A DNA stretch of 33,472 nt, taken from NCBI GenBank assembly GCA_021738245.1, contig JAIPCJ010000031.1:1-33472 (forward strand), read 5' to 3'. The position numbers and the translations under genes are program-made. Under the pieces are notes generated by a model. That model was not told the origin of the DNA and ran no database searches. It saw only the letters and a list, made by a program, of their open reading frames with translations. Positions 1 through 6,354 of this stretch are shown in pieces (position 1 is the stretch's first letter; the number at the start of each line of letters is the position of its first letter). This DNA comes from Methylotenera sp. Lineage in GTDB: Bacteria > Pseudomonadota > Gammaproteobacteria > Burkholderiales > Burkholderiaceae_C.

Positions 1-109
1 CGATGTCGGTCCACCACCAGCGGCCGCTGCCGGCATGCCATTGCAGGCCTACGCCCAGTGTGGCCGCCTGGGCGAAGGCGAGGGTCAGGGGATGTTCAGC
101 TTTGCTCAT
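1..109 (-). CDS. SMP-30/gluconolactonase family sugar lactonase, N-terminal fragment
   Basis: Only the first 36 codons are inside the window and the gene runs off the left edge. The N-terminus reads MSKAEHPLTLAFAQAATLG and then contains WHAGSGRWWWTDI, the opening strand of the SMP-30/gluconolactonase beta-propeller. Family members hydrolyse aldonolactones to aldonic acids with a bound divalent metal. The ATG (complement of 107-109) lies inside the last codons of the thioesterase gene, which ends at 96, so the two overlap by 14 bases and are probably translationally coupled. With the upstream aldose dehydrogenase and mutarotase, this would be the lactonase that opens the L-arabino-gamma-lactone or related lactone. 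The assignment rests on a short fragment plus context. The metal ligands are outside the window. Confidence 0.72.
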   Translation of the reverse strand, partial: MSKAEHPLTLAFAQAATLGVGLQWHAGSGRWWWTDI

Positions 110-581
110 CGGGGGTCTGGTCGCGAGGGGTCTCCAGGGCAGCGCGGGCCTGCTTGCGGGCAATCGCCGCGGCATGGCGGCTGCGCTCCTCGGGCGTGAA
201 CGGGCGCAGCGGCGGCACCGGCACGGGCTTGTTGTCGTCATCCACCGCCACCATCGTGAAGTAGCAGCTGTTGACGTGGCGCTTCTGCTGCGTGCGGATG
301 TTCTCGGCCACCACCTTGATGCCCACCTCCATCGACGAGGTGCCGGTGTGATTGATGCTGGCCAGGAAGGTCACCAGCTCGCCCACATGGATGGGCTGGC
401 GGAAGATGACCCGGTCGACCGACAGCGTGACCACATAGCGCCCCGCATAGCGGCTGGCACAGGCATAGGCCACCTGGTCCAGCAGCTTGAGGATGTTGCC
501 GCCGTGCACGTTGCCGGAGAAGTTGGCGGTGTCAGGGGTCATCAGCACCGTCATCGTCAGCTGGTGCGCGGGCAGGTCCAT
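96..581 (-). CDS. Hotdog-fold acyl-CoA thioesterase (YciA/BFIT type)
   Basis: The protein has 161 residues. It starts MDLPAHQLTMTVLMTPDTAN, followed by FSGNVHGGNILKLLDQVAY (about 21-39), the hotdog signature of acyl-CoA thioesterases, in which the N-V-H-G-G turn and the Asp of LLDQ belong to the active site. RVIFRQPIHVGELV and GTSSMEVGIKVVAEN are later strands of the same fold. The tail from about 130 is charged and Ala/Arg rich. Such enzymes hydrolyse acyl-CoA to free acid and CoA in the cytoplasm. The start is supported by AGGAG seven bases upstream, which overlaps the stop region of the mutarotase gene (ends at 591). The gene therefore sits inside a sugar operon, where a thioesterase has no obvious step. 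Family assignment is firm; substrate is unknown. Confidence 0.9.
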   Translation of the reverse strand: MDLPAHQLTMTVLMTPDTANFSGNVHGGNILKLLDQVAYACASRYAGRYVVTLSVDRVIFRQPIHVGELVTFLASINHTGTSSMEVGIKVVAENIRTQQKRHVNSCYFTMVAVDDDNKPVPVPPLRPFTPEERSRHAAAIARKQARAALETPRDQTPDEQS

Positions 582-590
582 GGGTCGCTC

Positions 591-1658
591 CTAGGTGAAG
601 CGGTGGATTGTGGAGCTGCGCCACACCTGCCCGGGCCGCAGCACCGTGCTGGGCCAGTCGTCGCTGGCTTCGTGATGTGGGGAGTCGGGGTTGTGCTGGG
701 TTTCCAGGCACACGCCGTCGCCCTGGCGATAGAGGCGACCCCCGGGGCCGGCCAGACGGCCATCGAGGACGTTGCCCGAATAGAACTGCACGGCCGGCTC
801 GGTGGTGAGCATCTCCATGCATCGGCCGGAGGACGGGTCGTGCAGCCGCGCGGCGAGCCGCAGATCATCGGCGTCGGCCGGGCCGTCGAGCAGCCAGTTG
901 TGGTCATAGCCCCGCGCCAGCCGCAGCTGCGGGTGAGCCTGGCGGATGCGCGCCTCGATGACCGCGGGCTCGCGGAAGTCGAACGGCGTGCCCGCCACCG
1001 GCGCGTGGCGCTGCGGGATCAGGTGCTCGTCCACCTCGCTGTAGCGTGAGGCCGGCAGCTGCAGCCGGTGGCCGAGCGCGCTGCCCTCGCCGGCCAGGTT
1101 GAAGTAGCTGTGGTGCGTGAGATTCAAGACCGTGGCCCGGTCGGTGGTGGCCTCGTAGTCGATGCGCCAGGTTTTCTCCTCCGCGCCGAGCGCATAGCGC
1201 ACGCTGACCTGCAGTTCGCCCGGGAAGCCCATCTCACCGTGCGGGCTGGTGTAGCGCAGGCGCAGGGCCGCGGCCTCGCCGGTGCGCAGCGCATCCGCAT
1301 CGGCCTGCCAGAGCCGGTGGCCGAAGCCCTCGGCACCGCCGTGCAGGCAGTTGGGGCCATCGTTGCGGCTGAGCGGGTACGTGTGGCCGTCGAGCGTGAA
1401 GCGGGCTCCGGCGATGCGGTTGCCGTAGCGACCCACGATCACGCCAAAGGCGGGGTTGCGGTGGACGTAGTCGTCGAGGTTGTCGAAGCCCAGCACCACG
1501 TTGGCCAGGTGGCCTGCGGCGTCGGGCACGTGCAGCGCCGACACGATGCCGCCCAGCGTCAGCACGGTCATCGACAGCCCATGGCGGTTGCTCAGCGTGT
1601 ATTCATGGACGACCCGGCCGTCCGGCAGCCGGCCGGCTTCGCGGCGCTCGACCGTCAT
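591..1658 (-). CDS. galM: Aldose 1-epimerase (mutarotase)
   Basis: The protein has 355 residues, the usual length for GalM. It interconverts alpha and beta anomers of free aldoses in the cytoplasm. Visible family motifs are GRYGNRIAGARF, GPNCLHGGAEGFGHRLW, LNLTHHSYFNLAG with the catalytic His, and EPAVQFYSGN, whose Glu is the general base. The reading frame stays open far upstream, but the true start is the ATG at 1658 (MTVERREAGRLPDGR). It overlaps the TGA of the upstream SDR gene in an ATGA arrangement, and the sequence before it is only the SDR gene read out of frame. In this operon it would supply the anomer used by the aldose dehydrogenase. The gene symbol is by family; sugar specificity cannot be read from sequence. 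Confidence 0.93.
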   Translation of the reverse strand: MTVERREAGRLPDGRVVHEYTLSNRHGLSMTVLTLGGIVSALHVPDAAGHLANVVLGFDNLDDYVHRNPAFGVIVGRYGNRIAGARFTLDGHTYPLSRNDGPNCLHGGAEGFGHRLWQADADALRTGEAAALRLRYTSPHGEMGFPGELQVSVRYALGAEEKTWRIDYEATTDRATVLNLTHHSYFNLAGEGSALGHRLQLPASRYSEVDEHLIPQRHAPVAGTPFDFREPAVIEARIRQAHPQLRLARGYDHNWLLDGPADADDLRLAARLHDPSSGRCMEMLTTEPAVQFYSGNVLDGRLAGPGGRLYRQGDGVCLETQHNPDSPHHEASDDWPSTVLRPGQVWRSSTIHRFT

Positions 1659-2422
1659 GCCCAGCCACCATCGACGATGAAGTCCTGCGCGGTGCACAGG
1701 GCGGAGTCGTCCGCTGCCAGGAACAGCGCCATGCGGGCGATGTGCTCCGGCATCAGCGGCGCGCTGATGCACTGGCCCTTGGCGATGGCCTGCTTGGTTT
1801 CTTCCGTCACCCAGAGCTTGAGCTGCTTCTCGGTCATGACCCAGCCCGGCACCAGCGTATTGACGCGGATATTGAACGGCCCGAAGTCTCGCGCCAGGCA
1901 GCGCGTGAGCCCCTGGATGGCGGCCTTGCTCGCGGTATAGGCCGGCATGCCGCCCTGCTTGAGCATCCAGCTGATGGAGCCGAAATTGACGATGCTGCCG
2001 CCGCCGGCGGCCTGCATGTCGGGCAGCACGGCCTGGGCCGTGAAGAAGGGGTGCTTGAGGTTCACGCCCACGCTCGCGTCCCAGAAGGCGGGCGTGGTGT
2101 CGGCCACGGCATGGCGCTGGTCGTTGGCCGCGTTGTTGAGGAGGACGGTGAACGGACCGCAGCGCTCGCGCAGCCGGCCGACGGCGTCGCGCAGCGCGTC
2201 CACGTCGCAAAGGTCGGCCGCCACGAACTGCGGCGCATGCCGGGCCGTGCCGGCGAGCCGCGCCGCCAGGGCCTGGCCTTCGTCGGCGGCCAGGTCGATG
2301 AAGCCGACCCGCGCGCCCTGCGCCGCGAAGGCCTCCACCAGGGCCTGGCCGATGCCGGTGGCCCCGCCGGTGATCAGCACCCCGCGGTCCTGCAGGCTGG
2401 GATAGAGGGCGTAGGAACTCAT
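1655..2422 (-). CDS. SDR aldose 1-dehydrogenase (XylB-like, NAD(P)-dependent)
   Basis: This is a 255-residue classical short-chain dehydrogenase. The nucleotide-binding loop GGATGIGQA lies at about 19-27, NNAAN at 96-100 and N121 in VGVNLKH. The catalytic residues are S149 in NFGSISW, Y162 and K166 in AYTASKAA. The N-terminal YPSL, the DQRH segment and NFGSISW resemble, from memory, the Caulobacter D-xylose dehydrogenase XylB. The likely reaction is oxidation of an aldose to its 1,5- or 1,4-lactone. GGAG lies nine bases before the ATG at 2422. It is first in the leftward operon with galM (ATGA overlap), the thioesterase and the SMP-30 lactonase, and it diverges from the keto-deoxyarabonate dehydratase. 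L-arabinose is favoured by context; D-xylose, D-galactose or L-fucose remain possible. Confidence 0.85.
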   Translation of the reverse strand: MSSYALYPSLQDRGVLITGGATGIGQALVEAFAAQGARVGFIDLAADEGQALAARLAGTARHAPQFVAADLCDVDALRDAVGRLRERCGPFTVLLNNAANDQRHAVADTTPAFWDASVGVNLKHPFFTAQAVLPDMQAAGGGSIVNFGSISWMLKQGGMPAYTASKAAIQGLTRCLARDFGPFNIRVNTLVPGWVMTEKQLKLWVTEETKQAIAKGQCISAPLMPEHIARMALFLAADDSALCTAQDFIVDGGWA

Positions 2423-2491
2423 GCGTGTGTCTCCGGAATCAGCGCGCCCGGCGGCGGCCTGGCTTCTGTGGCCGAGTGGGGCGGATTATTC

Positions 2492-2501
2492 GTCATACTT
2501 T
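2492..2501 (+). promoter_or_regulatory. Candidate GntR/FadR operator, copy 1 (GTCATACTTT)
   Basis: This is the first of two identical 10-base copies in the 231-base divergent promoter region. It lies about 70 bases upstream of the SDR start. The core GT-CAT-AC fits the GT-N3-AC half-site pattern known for FadR-subfamily GntR regulators, and a gene of that family is encoded at 3681-4433. Assignment as its operator is inference. Confidence 0.5.
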
Positions 2502-2523
2502 TTGAATGAAAACAGAGCGTTTC

Positions 2524-2537
2524 TCGGGTAATCCCGA
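2524..2537. promoter_or_regulatory. Inverted repeat TCGGG-TAAT-CCCGA in the divergent promoter
   Basis: A perfect 5-base inverted repeat with a 4-base AT centre lies midway between the two GTCATACTTT copies. It could be a second operator, for example for the LysR-type regulator encoded at 4436-5410, but it lacks the canonical T-N11-A spacing exactly. The repeat is seen; its role is a guess. Confidence 0.3.
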
Positions 2538-2553
2538 TGATGAGGCTCAAATA

Positions 2554-2563
2554 GTCATACTTT
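2554..2563 (+). promoter_or_regulatory. Candidate GntR/FadR operator, copy 2 (GTCATACTTT)
   Basis: This second copy of the 10-mer starts 62 bases after the first. Here it is embedded in AGTCATACT, a 3+3 palindrome around CAT, followed by an AT-rich TTTAAT. It is about 90 bases upstream of the dehydratase start, so each divergent promoter would have its own copy. Confidence 0.5.
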
Positions 2564-2653
2564 AATGAGCACCGAGCGGGCGCTCACCGCCGACGCCCGG
2601 ACGTCGCCTGGCGGCGCTGCGCACCGCCAAGCCCACCGAGACAAGGGACAGCC

Positions 2654-3583
2654 ATGAGCGCCACCGCCACCCGCCCTTACCGCGGCGTCTTCCCCGTCGT
2701 GCCGACCATCTTCCATGCCGACGGCACGCTGGACCTGCCCGGCCAGCGGCGCTGCGTGGACTTCATGATCGACGCCGGCTCCACGGGTCTGTGCATCCTG
2801 GCCAACTTCTCGGAGCAGTTCGTGCTGTCCGACGCCGAGCGCGAGACGCTGACGCGGGACATCCTGGGCCACGTGGCCGGCCGCGTGCCGGTCATCGTGA
2901 CGACGACGCACTACGCCACGCAGATCTGCATCGAGCGCAGCCGCCAGGCGCAGGCGCTGGGGGCGGCCATGGTGATGGTGATGCCGCCCTACCACGGCGC
3001 CACCTTCCGCGTGTCGGAGGGCCAGATCGAAGCCTTCTACCAGCGCCTGTCCGACGCCATCGACATCCCCATCATGATCCAGGACGCCCCGGTGGCCGGC
3101 ACGCCGCTGCCGGTGCCGCTGCTGGCGCGCATGGCCTCCCGGATCGAGCACGTGAAGTACTTCAAGCTGGAGATGCCGCAGGCGGCCAGCAAGATGCGCG
3201 AGCTGATCCGCGCGGGCGGTGCGGCCATCGAAGGCCCCTGGGATGGCGAAGAAGCCATCACGCTGCTGGCCGACCTGGACGCGGGTGCCACCGGCGCCAT
3301 GACCGGCGGCGGCTACCCGGACGGCATCCGGCTGATCGTCGATGCCTACCACCGCGGCGACCGCGAGGAAGCCGTGGCCCAGTACGGCCGCTGGCTGCCC
3401 CTCATCAACTACGAGAACCGCCAGGGCGGCATCCTCACCGCCAAGGCGCTGATGAAGGCAGGCGGCGTGATCAAGAGCGATGCGCCGCGCCACCCCTTTC
3501 CCGAGATGTCGCCCGAGGTGCGCGCCGGCCTGCTGGACGCCGCCCGGCGCCTGGACCCCCTCGTGCTGCGCTGGGGCCGGTGA
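2654..3583 (+). CDS. araD: 2-keto-3-deoxy-L-arabonate dehydratase (DHDPS/NAL family)
   Basis: The protein has 309 residues and the TIM-barrel dihydrodipicolinate synthase/N-acetylneuraminate lyase fold. The Schiff-base lysine is K171 in HVKYFKLEMPQ, and IQDAP at 142-146 replaces the motif found in true DapA. From memory, GLCILANFSEQF, MPPYHGATFRV, IEGPWDGEEAITLLADL and NRQGGILTAKALM match the characterised Azospirillum brasilense enzyme closely. That enzyme converts L-2-keto-3-deoxyarabonate to 2-oxoglutarate semialdehyde (EC 4.2.1.43). AAGGGA precedes the ATG. It diverges from the SDR operon and is followed by two regulators, consistent with an inducible non-phosphorylative pentose pathway. 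The arabonate dehydratase and semialdehyde dehydrogenase of the pathway are not in this window. The symbol follows the Azospirillum usage, not the E. coli ribulose-phosphate epimerase. Confidence 0.88.
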   Translation: MSATATRPYRGVFPVVPTIFHADGTLDLPGQRRCVDFMIDAGSTGLCILANFSEQFVLSDAERETLTRDILGHVAGRVPVIVTTTHYATQICIERSRQAQALGAAMVMVMPPYHGATFRVSEGQIEAFYQRLSDAIDIPIMIQDAPVAGTPLPVPLLARMASRIEHVKYFKLEMPQAASKMRELIRAGGAAIEGPWDGEEAITLLADLDAGATGAMTGGGYPDGIRLIVDAYHRGDREEAVAQYGRWLPLINYENRQGGILTAKALMKAGGVIKSDAPRHPFPEMSPEVRAGLLDAARRLDPLVLRWGR

Positions 3584-3680
3584 TGTGCGCCGTCCTTGCC
3601 GCGCTGCCGACGCTGGTGCCCCGCGGCGGTTTCGTGGCCCGCTTTCGATAATGCCTTTTTCAGTTGCGAGACCGTCGCCC

Positions 3681-4433
3681 ATGCGAACCCGCGCGGATCA
3701 TTCCACCTACAGCGCCCAGCCCGAAGGCAAGAGCCAGCATGCGCGCATCGTGAGCGAGCTGGGGCAGGCCATCGTGGGCGGCGAGTTCAAGCCCGGCGAC
3801 AAGCTGCCGCCCGAGCCGCAGCTGCTGGAGCGCTATGCCATCAGCCGCCCGGTGTTGCGCGAGGCGGTGCGCGTGCTGGTGGCCAAGGGCCTGGTGGTGT
3901 CGCGCCAGCGGGCCGGCGCCATCGTGCGGCCGCGCAACGAGTGGCACATGCTCGACCCCGACGTGCTGTACTGGCTCATCCAGGCCCAGCCGCCACGCAC
4001 CTTCGTGCAGACGCTGCTGGAGGTTCGCCGCGTGTTCGAGCCGGCTGCCGCCGCGCTGGCGGCCCGCGCCGCCAGCGACGAGCAACTGCAGGGCATTGCC
4101 GCGGCCTACGAAGGCATGGCCTCGGCCACCACCACAGCCGAGCTGCTGGAGCCCGACCTCGCCTTTCACCGTCGCATTGCCGAGGCCACCGGCAACGACC
4201 TGCTGGCCTACATCGGCAACATGCTGTCGCTGGCCCTGCGCGAGTCCATCCTGCTGTCCAGCCAGCTGCCCAACACCCACGAGCTCTCGCTGCCCCGCCA
4301 CAAGGCCATCCTGACCGCGCTGCAGGCCCGCGACCCGCTGGGCGCCCGGCAGGCCACACTGGTGCAACTGGAAGAGACGGGCGACGACATCAACACCGTG
4401 CTCGCCGCCGACGGCCGCGTGAACCTGGCTTGA
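3681..4433 (+). CDS. FadR/GntR-family transcriptional regulator
   Basis: The protein has 250 residues from the ATG at 3681. An in-frame ATG at 3651 would add ten residues but has no ribosome site, whereas GAGA lies nine bases before 3681. The winged-helix domain spans about 20-85 (ARIVSELGQAIVGGEFKPG, LPPEPQLLERY, ISRPVLREAVRVLVAKGLV). It is followed by an all-helical FCD domain (about 100-235) with LLEVRRVFEPAAAALAA, LDLAFH-type LEPDLAFHRRIAEATGN and a later LPRHKAILTAL. Those Asp/His positions usually bind a metal and the acid effector. Such proteins are usually repressors released by sugar acids or keto-deoxy acids. It lies 97 bases after the dehydratase and 2 bases before the LysR gene. 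It is the natural candidate to bind the GTCATACTTT repeats at 2492 and 2554. Confidence 0.9.
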   Translation: MRTRADHSTYSAQPEGKSQHARIVSELGQAIVGGEFKPGDKLPPEPQLLERYAISRPVLREAVRVLVAKGLVVSRQRAGAIVRPRNEWHMLDPDVLYWLIQAQPPRTFVQTLLEVRRVFEPAAAALAARAASDEQLQGIAAAYEGMASATTTAELLEPDLAFHRRIAEATGNDLLAYIGNMLSLALRESILLSSQLPNTHELSLPRHKAILTALQARDPLGARQATLVQLEETGDDINTVLAADGRVNLA

Positions 4434-4435
4434 GC

Positions 4436-5410
4436 ATGGACGACGACGACACCGCCGCCCCGCTGACGGACGCCAGCCCCAACCCCAACTGGTTCCTGCG
4501 GGCGCGGCTCAAGACGCGCCAGCTGCTGCTGCTCATCGCGCTGGATGACGAGCGCAACATCCACCGCGCCGCCGAGGTGCTGTGCATGACCCAGCCTGCC
4601 GCCTCCAAGCAGCTCAAGGACCTGGAGGACCAGCTCGAGGTGAAGCTCTTCGAGCGCCAGCCGCGCGGCATGGCGCCCACGCTCTACGGCGAGACCATGA
4701 TCCGCCACGCGCGCATGGCGCTCACCTCGCTCTCCGCCGCGCATGACGACATCGTCGCCCTCAAGCACGGCCTGTCGGGCCAGGTGGAGGTGGGCGTCAT
4801 CATGACCCCGGCCATGGGCCTGCTGCCGCGGGCCATCGCCCGCATCAAGCAGCACGCGCCGCGGCTGCGAATCGGCGTGCACCTGGAGAGCAGCAAGGTG
4901 CTGCTGGACCTGCTGCAACGGGGCTCGCTGGACTTCATGATCGGCCGCATCCTGGAGGGCGACACGGCCAGCGGCCTGCACTACGAGGAGCTGGCCGTGG
5001 AGCCGGTGTGCGCGGTGGCCCGCGTCGACCATCCGCTGGTCAAGGCCGACAACCTCAAGCTCGCCGAGCTCGCCGACCGGCCCTGGGTGTTGCCCCCGCC
5101 GGGCAGCGTGCTGCGCCACCGCTGGGAGCTGATGTTCCGCCGCGCCGCCCTCGAACCGCCGGGCGATGTGGTCGACACCACCGCGCTGCTGCTCATCACT
5201 GCGCTGCTGCAGCAGACCGACGCGCTGCACGTGATGCCCGTGGAGGTGGCGCGTTACTACGCCTCGCTCAAGGTGCTGGCCATCCTGCCCATCGAGCTGC
5301 CCTGCCACATGGACGCCTTCGGCATCATCACCCGCGAAGGCCACCTGATGTCGCCGGGCGCGCGGCAGCTGCTGCACGAGGTGAGGCGGGTCGCGCGGGA
5401 CCTGTACTGA
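4436..5410 (+). CDS. LysR-type regulator, GbpR-like
   Basis: The protein has 324 residues. The helix-turn-helix lies at about 40-75 (NIHRAAEVLCMTQPAASKQL, LEVKLFERQPRGM), after an extended N-terminus containing NWFLRARLKTRQL. That extension resembles, from memory, GbpR, a LysR regulator of sugar-binding-protein genes in Azospirillum and Agrobacterium. The effector domain starts near 105 (GQVEVGVIMTPAMGLLPRAI). The ATG lies two bases after the GntR stop, so translation is probably coupled. In known systems GbpR acts on sugar uptake in response to arabinose, fucose or galactose, which fits the neighbouring catabolic genes. Unusually, two regulators of different families share one transcript here. 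Specific sugar and target are inferred. Confidence 0.88.
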   Translation: MDDDDTAAPLTDASPNPNWFLRARLKTRQLLLLIALDDERNIHRAAEVLCMTQPAASKQLKDLEDQLEVKLFERQPRGMAPTLYGETMIRHARMALTSLSAAHDDIVALKHGLSGQVEVGVIMTPAMGLLPRAIARIKQHAPRLRIGVHLESSKVLLDLLQRGSLDFMIGRILEGDTASGLHYEELAVEPVCAVARVDHPLVKADNLKLAELADRPWVLPPPGSVLRHRWELMFRRAALEPPGDVVDTTALLLITALLQQTDALHVMPVEVARYYASLKVLAILPIELPCHMDAFGIITREGHLMSPGARQLLHEVRRVARDLY

Positions 5411-5447
5411 GCGCCCGAAGCGAGCCGACCGTGGCGCCGGGAAGGCG

Positions 5448-5756
5448 TCAGTCGTCGGGCGCGCCGAACTGCGCCTGGAAGGCCTGCGCAAACGCGGGCG
5501 ACGCGCTGAAGGTCAGCGTCACCGTCACCCAGCCGCCCGATTCCTGCTGCACCAGCAGTTCGTGATCCCAGTCGTGCCCGTCCTCGACCGGCCCTGGCGG
5601 CCCGCCGAATGCGTCACGCGCCCAGGCCAGCGCCGTGTCCACTTCGGCCATCACGGCGGCATGGGCGGCCGGGTCGCTGGCCCGGGTGGAGGCCATGGCC
5701 TCCAGGGTCAGGACGCCGTCGGCGCCTTCGGAGAGGTCGAAGCTGAGGTGCTGCAT
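5448..5756 (-). CDS. Conserved small protein of unknown function
   Basis: The protein has 102 residues from the ATG at 5756 (MQHLSFDLSEGADGVLTLEA). A longer frame starts at 5801, but the extra residues (MKCAACLATRPTVAV) look non-native. It is acidic, with no signal peptide or membrane segment. A predicted helix rich in Ala (about 22-48) is followed by HDWDHELLVQQESGGWVTVT, which would form two beta strands, and a C-terminal Ala/Phe helix. The arrangement looks like a small alpha-beta domain. It converges with the LysR gene, with stops 37 bases apart. I do not recognise the family. The codon-position GC pattern and alternating hydrophobic pattern support it being coding. Confidence 0.6.
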   Translation of the reverse strand: MQHLSFDLSEGADGVLTLEAMASTRASDPAAHAAVMAEVDTALAWARDAFGGPPGPVEDGHDWDHELLVQQESGGWVTVTLTFSASPAFAQAFQAQFGAPDD

Positions 5757-5913
5757 GACCGCCACTGTAGGGCGAGTCGCCAGACACGCCGCGCACTTCA
5801 CACTCGCTTCACCGGCTTCTCAACCCCCTCACCGGTACCGCTCAGACTCGTCGCCATGCCTCTCACTGCCGTGCCCTTGCACGGGCTGGCCGGGGCCTGG
5901 AGAACGATTGCCG

Positions 5914-6354
5914 ATGAACACGACCCTCACCCCCGACCGTGCGACGAGCACGCCGCACTGGATCGACATCCTGGACTGCCAGGGCCAGTGCCCGCCCTGG
6001 CGGCTGGGGCCGTTTGCGGATGCGCGCGAGGCGCAGCGCATCGAGCGGGGCGTCAGGCGCTTGATCAACCTGGCGCGCTTCGCGGTGGTGGTCACGCCCC
6101 CTCGGGCGGTGGGCAGCCTTGGCGCGCCACCTTCGGGGGGAGTTCCACGCGTGTCGGCGTCGAAGGCGCTTCAGGGCGCGCTACCGGCGTCAGGCGAGTC
6201 AGGCGCCAAGGCCCCCGGCGCCGGCCTTGCCGGCGGCTTGGGCGCGCTCGCCGGCCAGGCCCCGCCCGCACTGAAGCTGCGCCAGCCCCAGCCCAGCCAT
6301 TTCAGCAGCGACACCGCGAGCCACAGCGCCCAGGCGAGCATCAGTGCGCGGTAG
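5914..6354 (+). CDS. Small conserved unknown protein with a repeat-derived tail
   Basis: This is a 146-residue frame from the ATG at 5914, with GGAGA about 11 bases upstream. The first 65 residues look like a real compact domain: HWIDILDCQGQCPPWRLGPF, then a helix with EAQRIERGVRRLINLARF, then a VVV strand. From about residue 66 (TPPRAVGSLGAPPSGGV) the sequence turns into low-complexity Pro/Gly/Ala. This part lies over GC-rich inverted-repeat DNA and runs 184 bases antisense into the large gene ending at 6171. The functional part is probably the first 65 residues and the tail is likely read-through. No function can be assigned. Confidence 0.5.
   Translation: MNTTLTPDRATSTPHWIDILDCQGQCPPWRLGPFADAREAQRIERGVRRLINLARFAVVVTPPRAVGSLGAPPSGGVPRVSASKALQGALPASGESGAKAPGAGLAGGLGALAGQAPPALKLRQPQPSHFSSDTASHSAQASISAR
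6120..6129. repeat. Palindrome TGGCGCGCCA in a GC-rich hairpin block
   Basis: A perfect 10-base palindrome sits inside the block 6096-6142, which begins GCCCCCTCGGG and ends CTTCGGGGGGAG, so the outer parts are partly complementary. The block lies between the small unknown gene and the 3' end of the large leftward gene. It could end transcription of either, but there is no T tract. Confidence 0.35.

Noticed and set aside
591-2210. A 539-residue frame covering the mutarotase and much of the SDR gene
   Set aside because: The first 180 residues are Arg/Gly-rich text from the SDR gene read out of frame; the SDR frame has full catalytic motifs, so only the part from 1658 is real.
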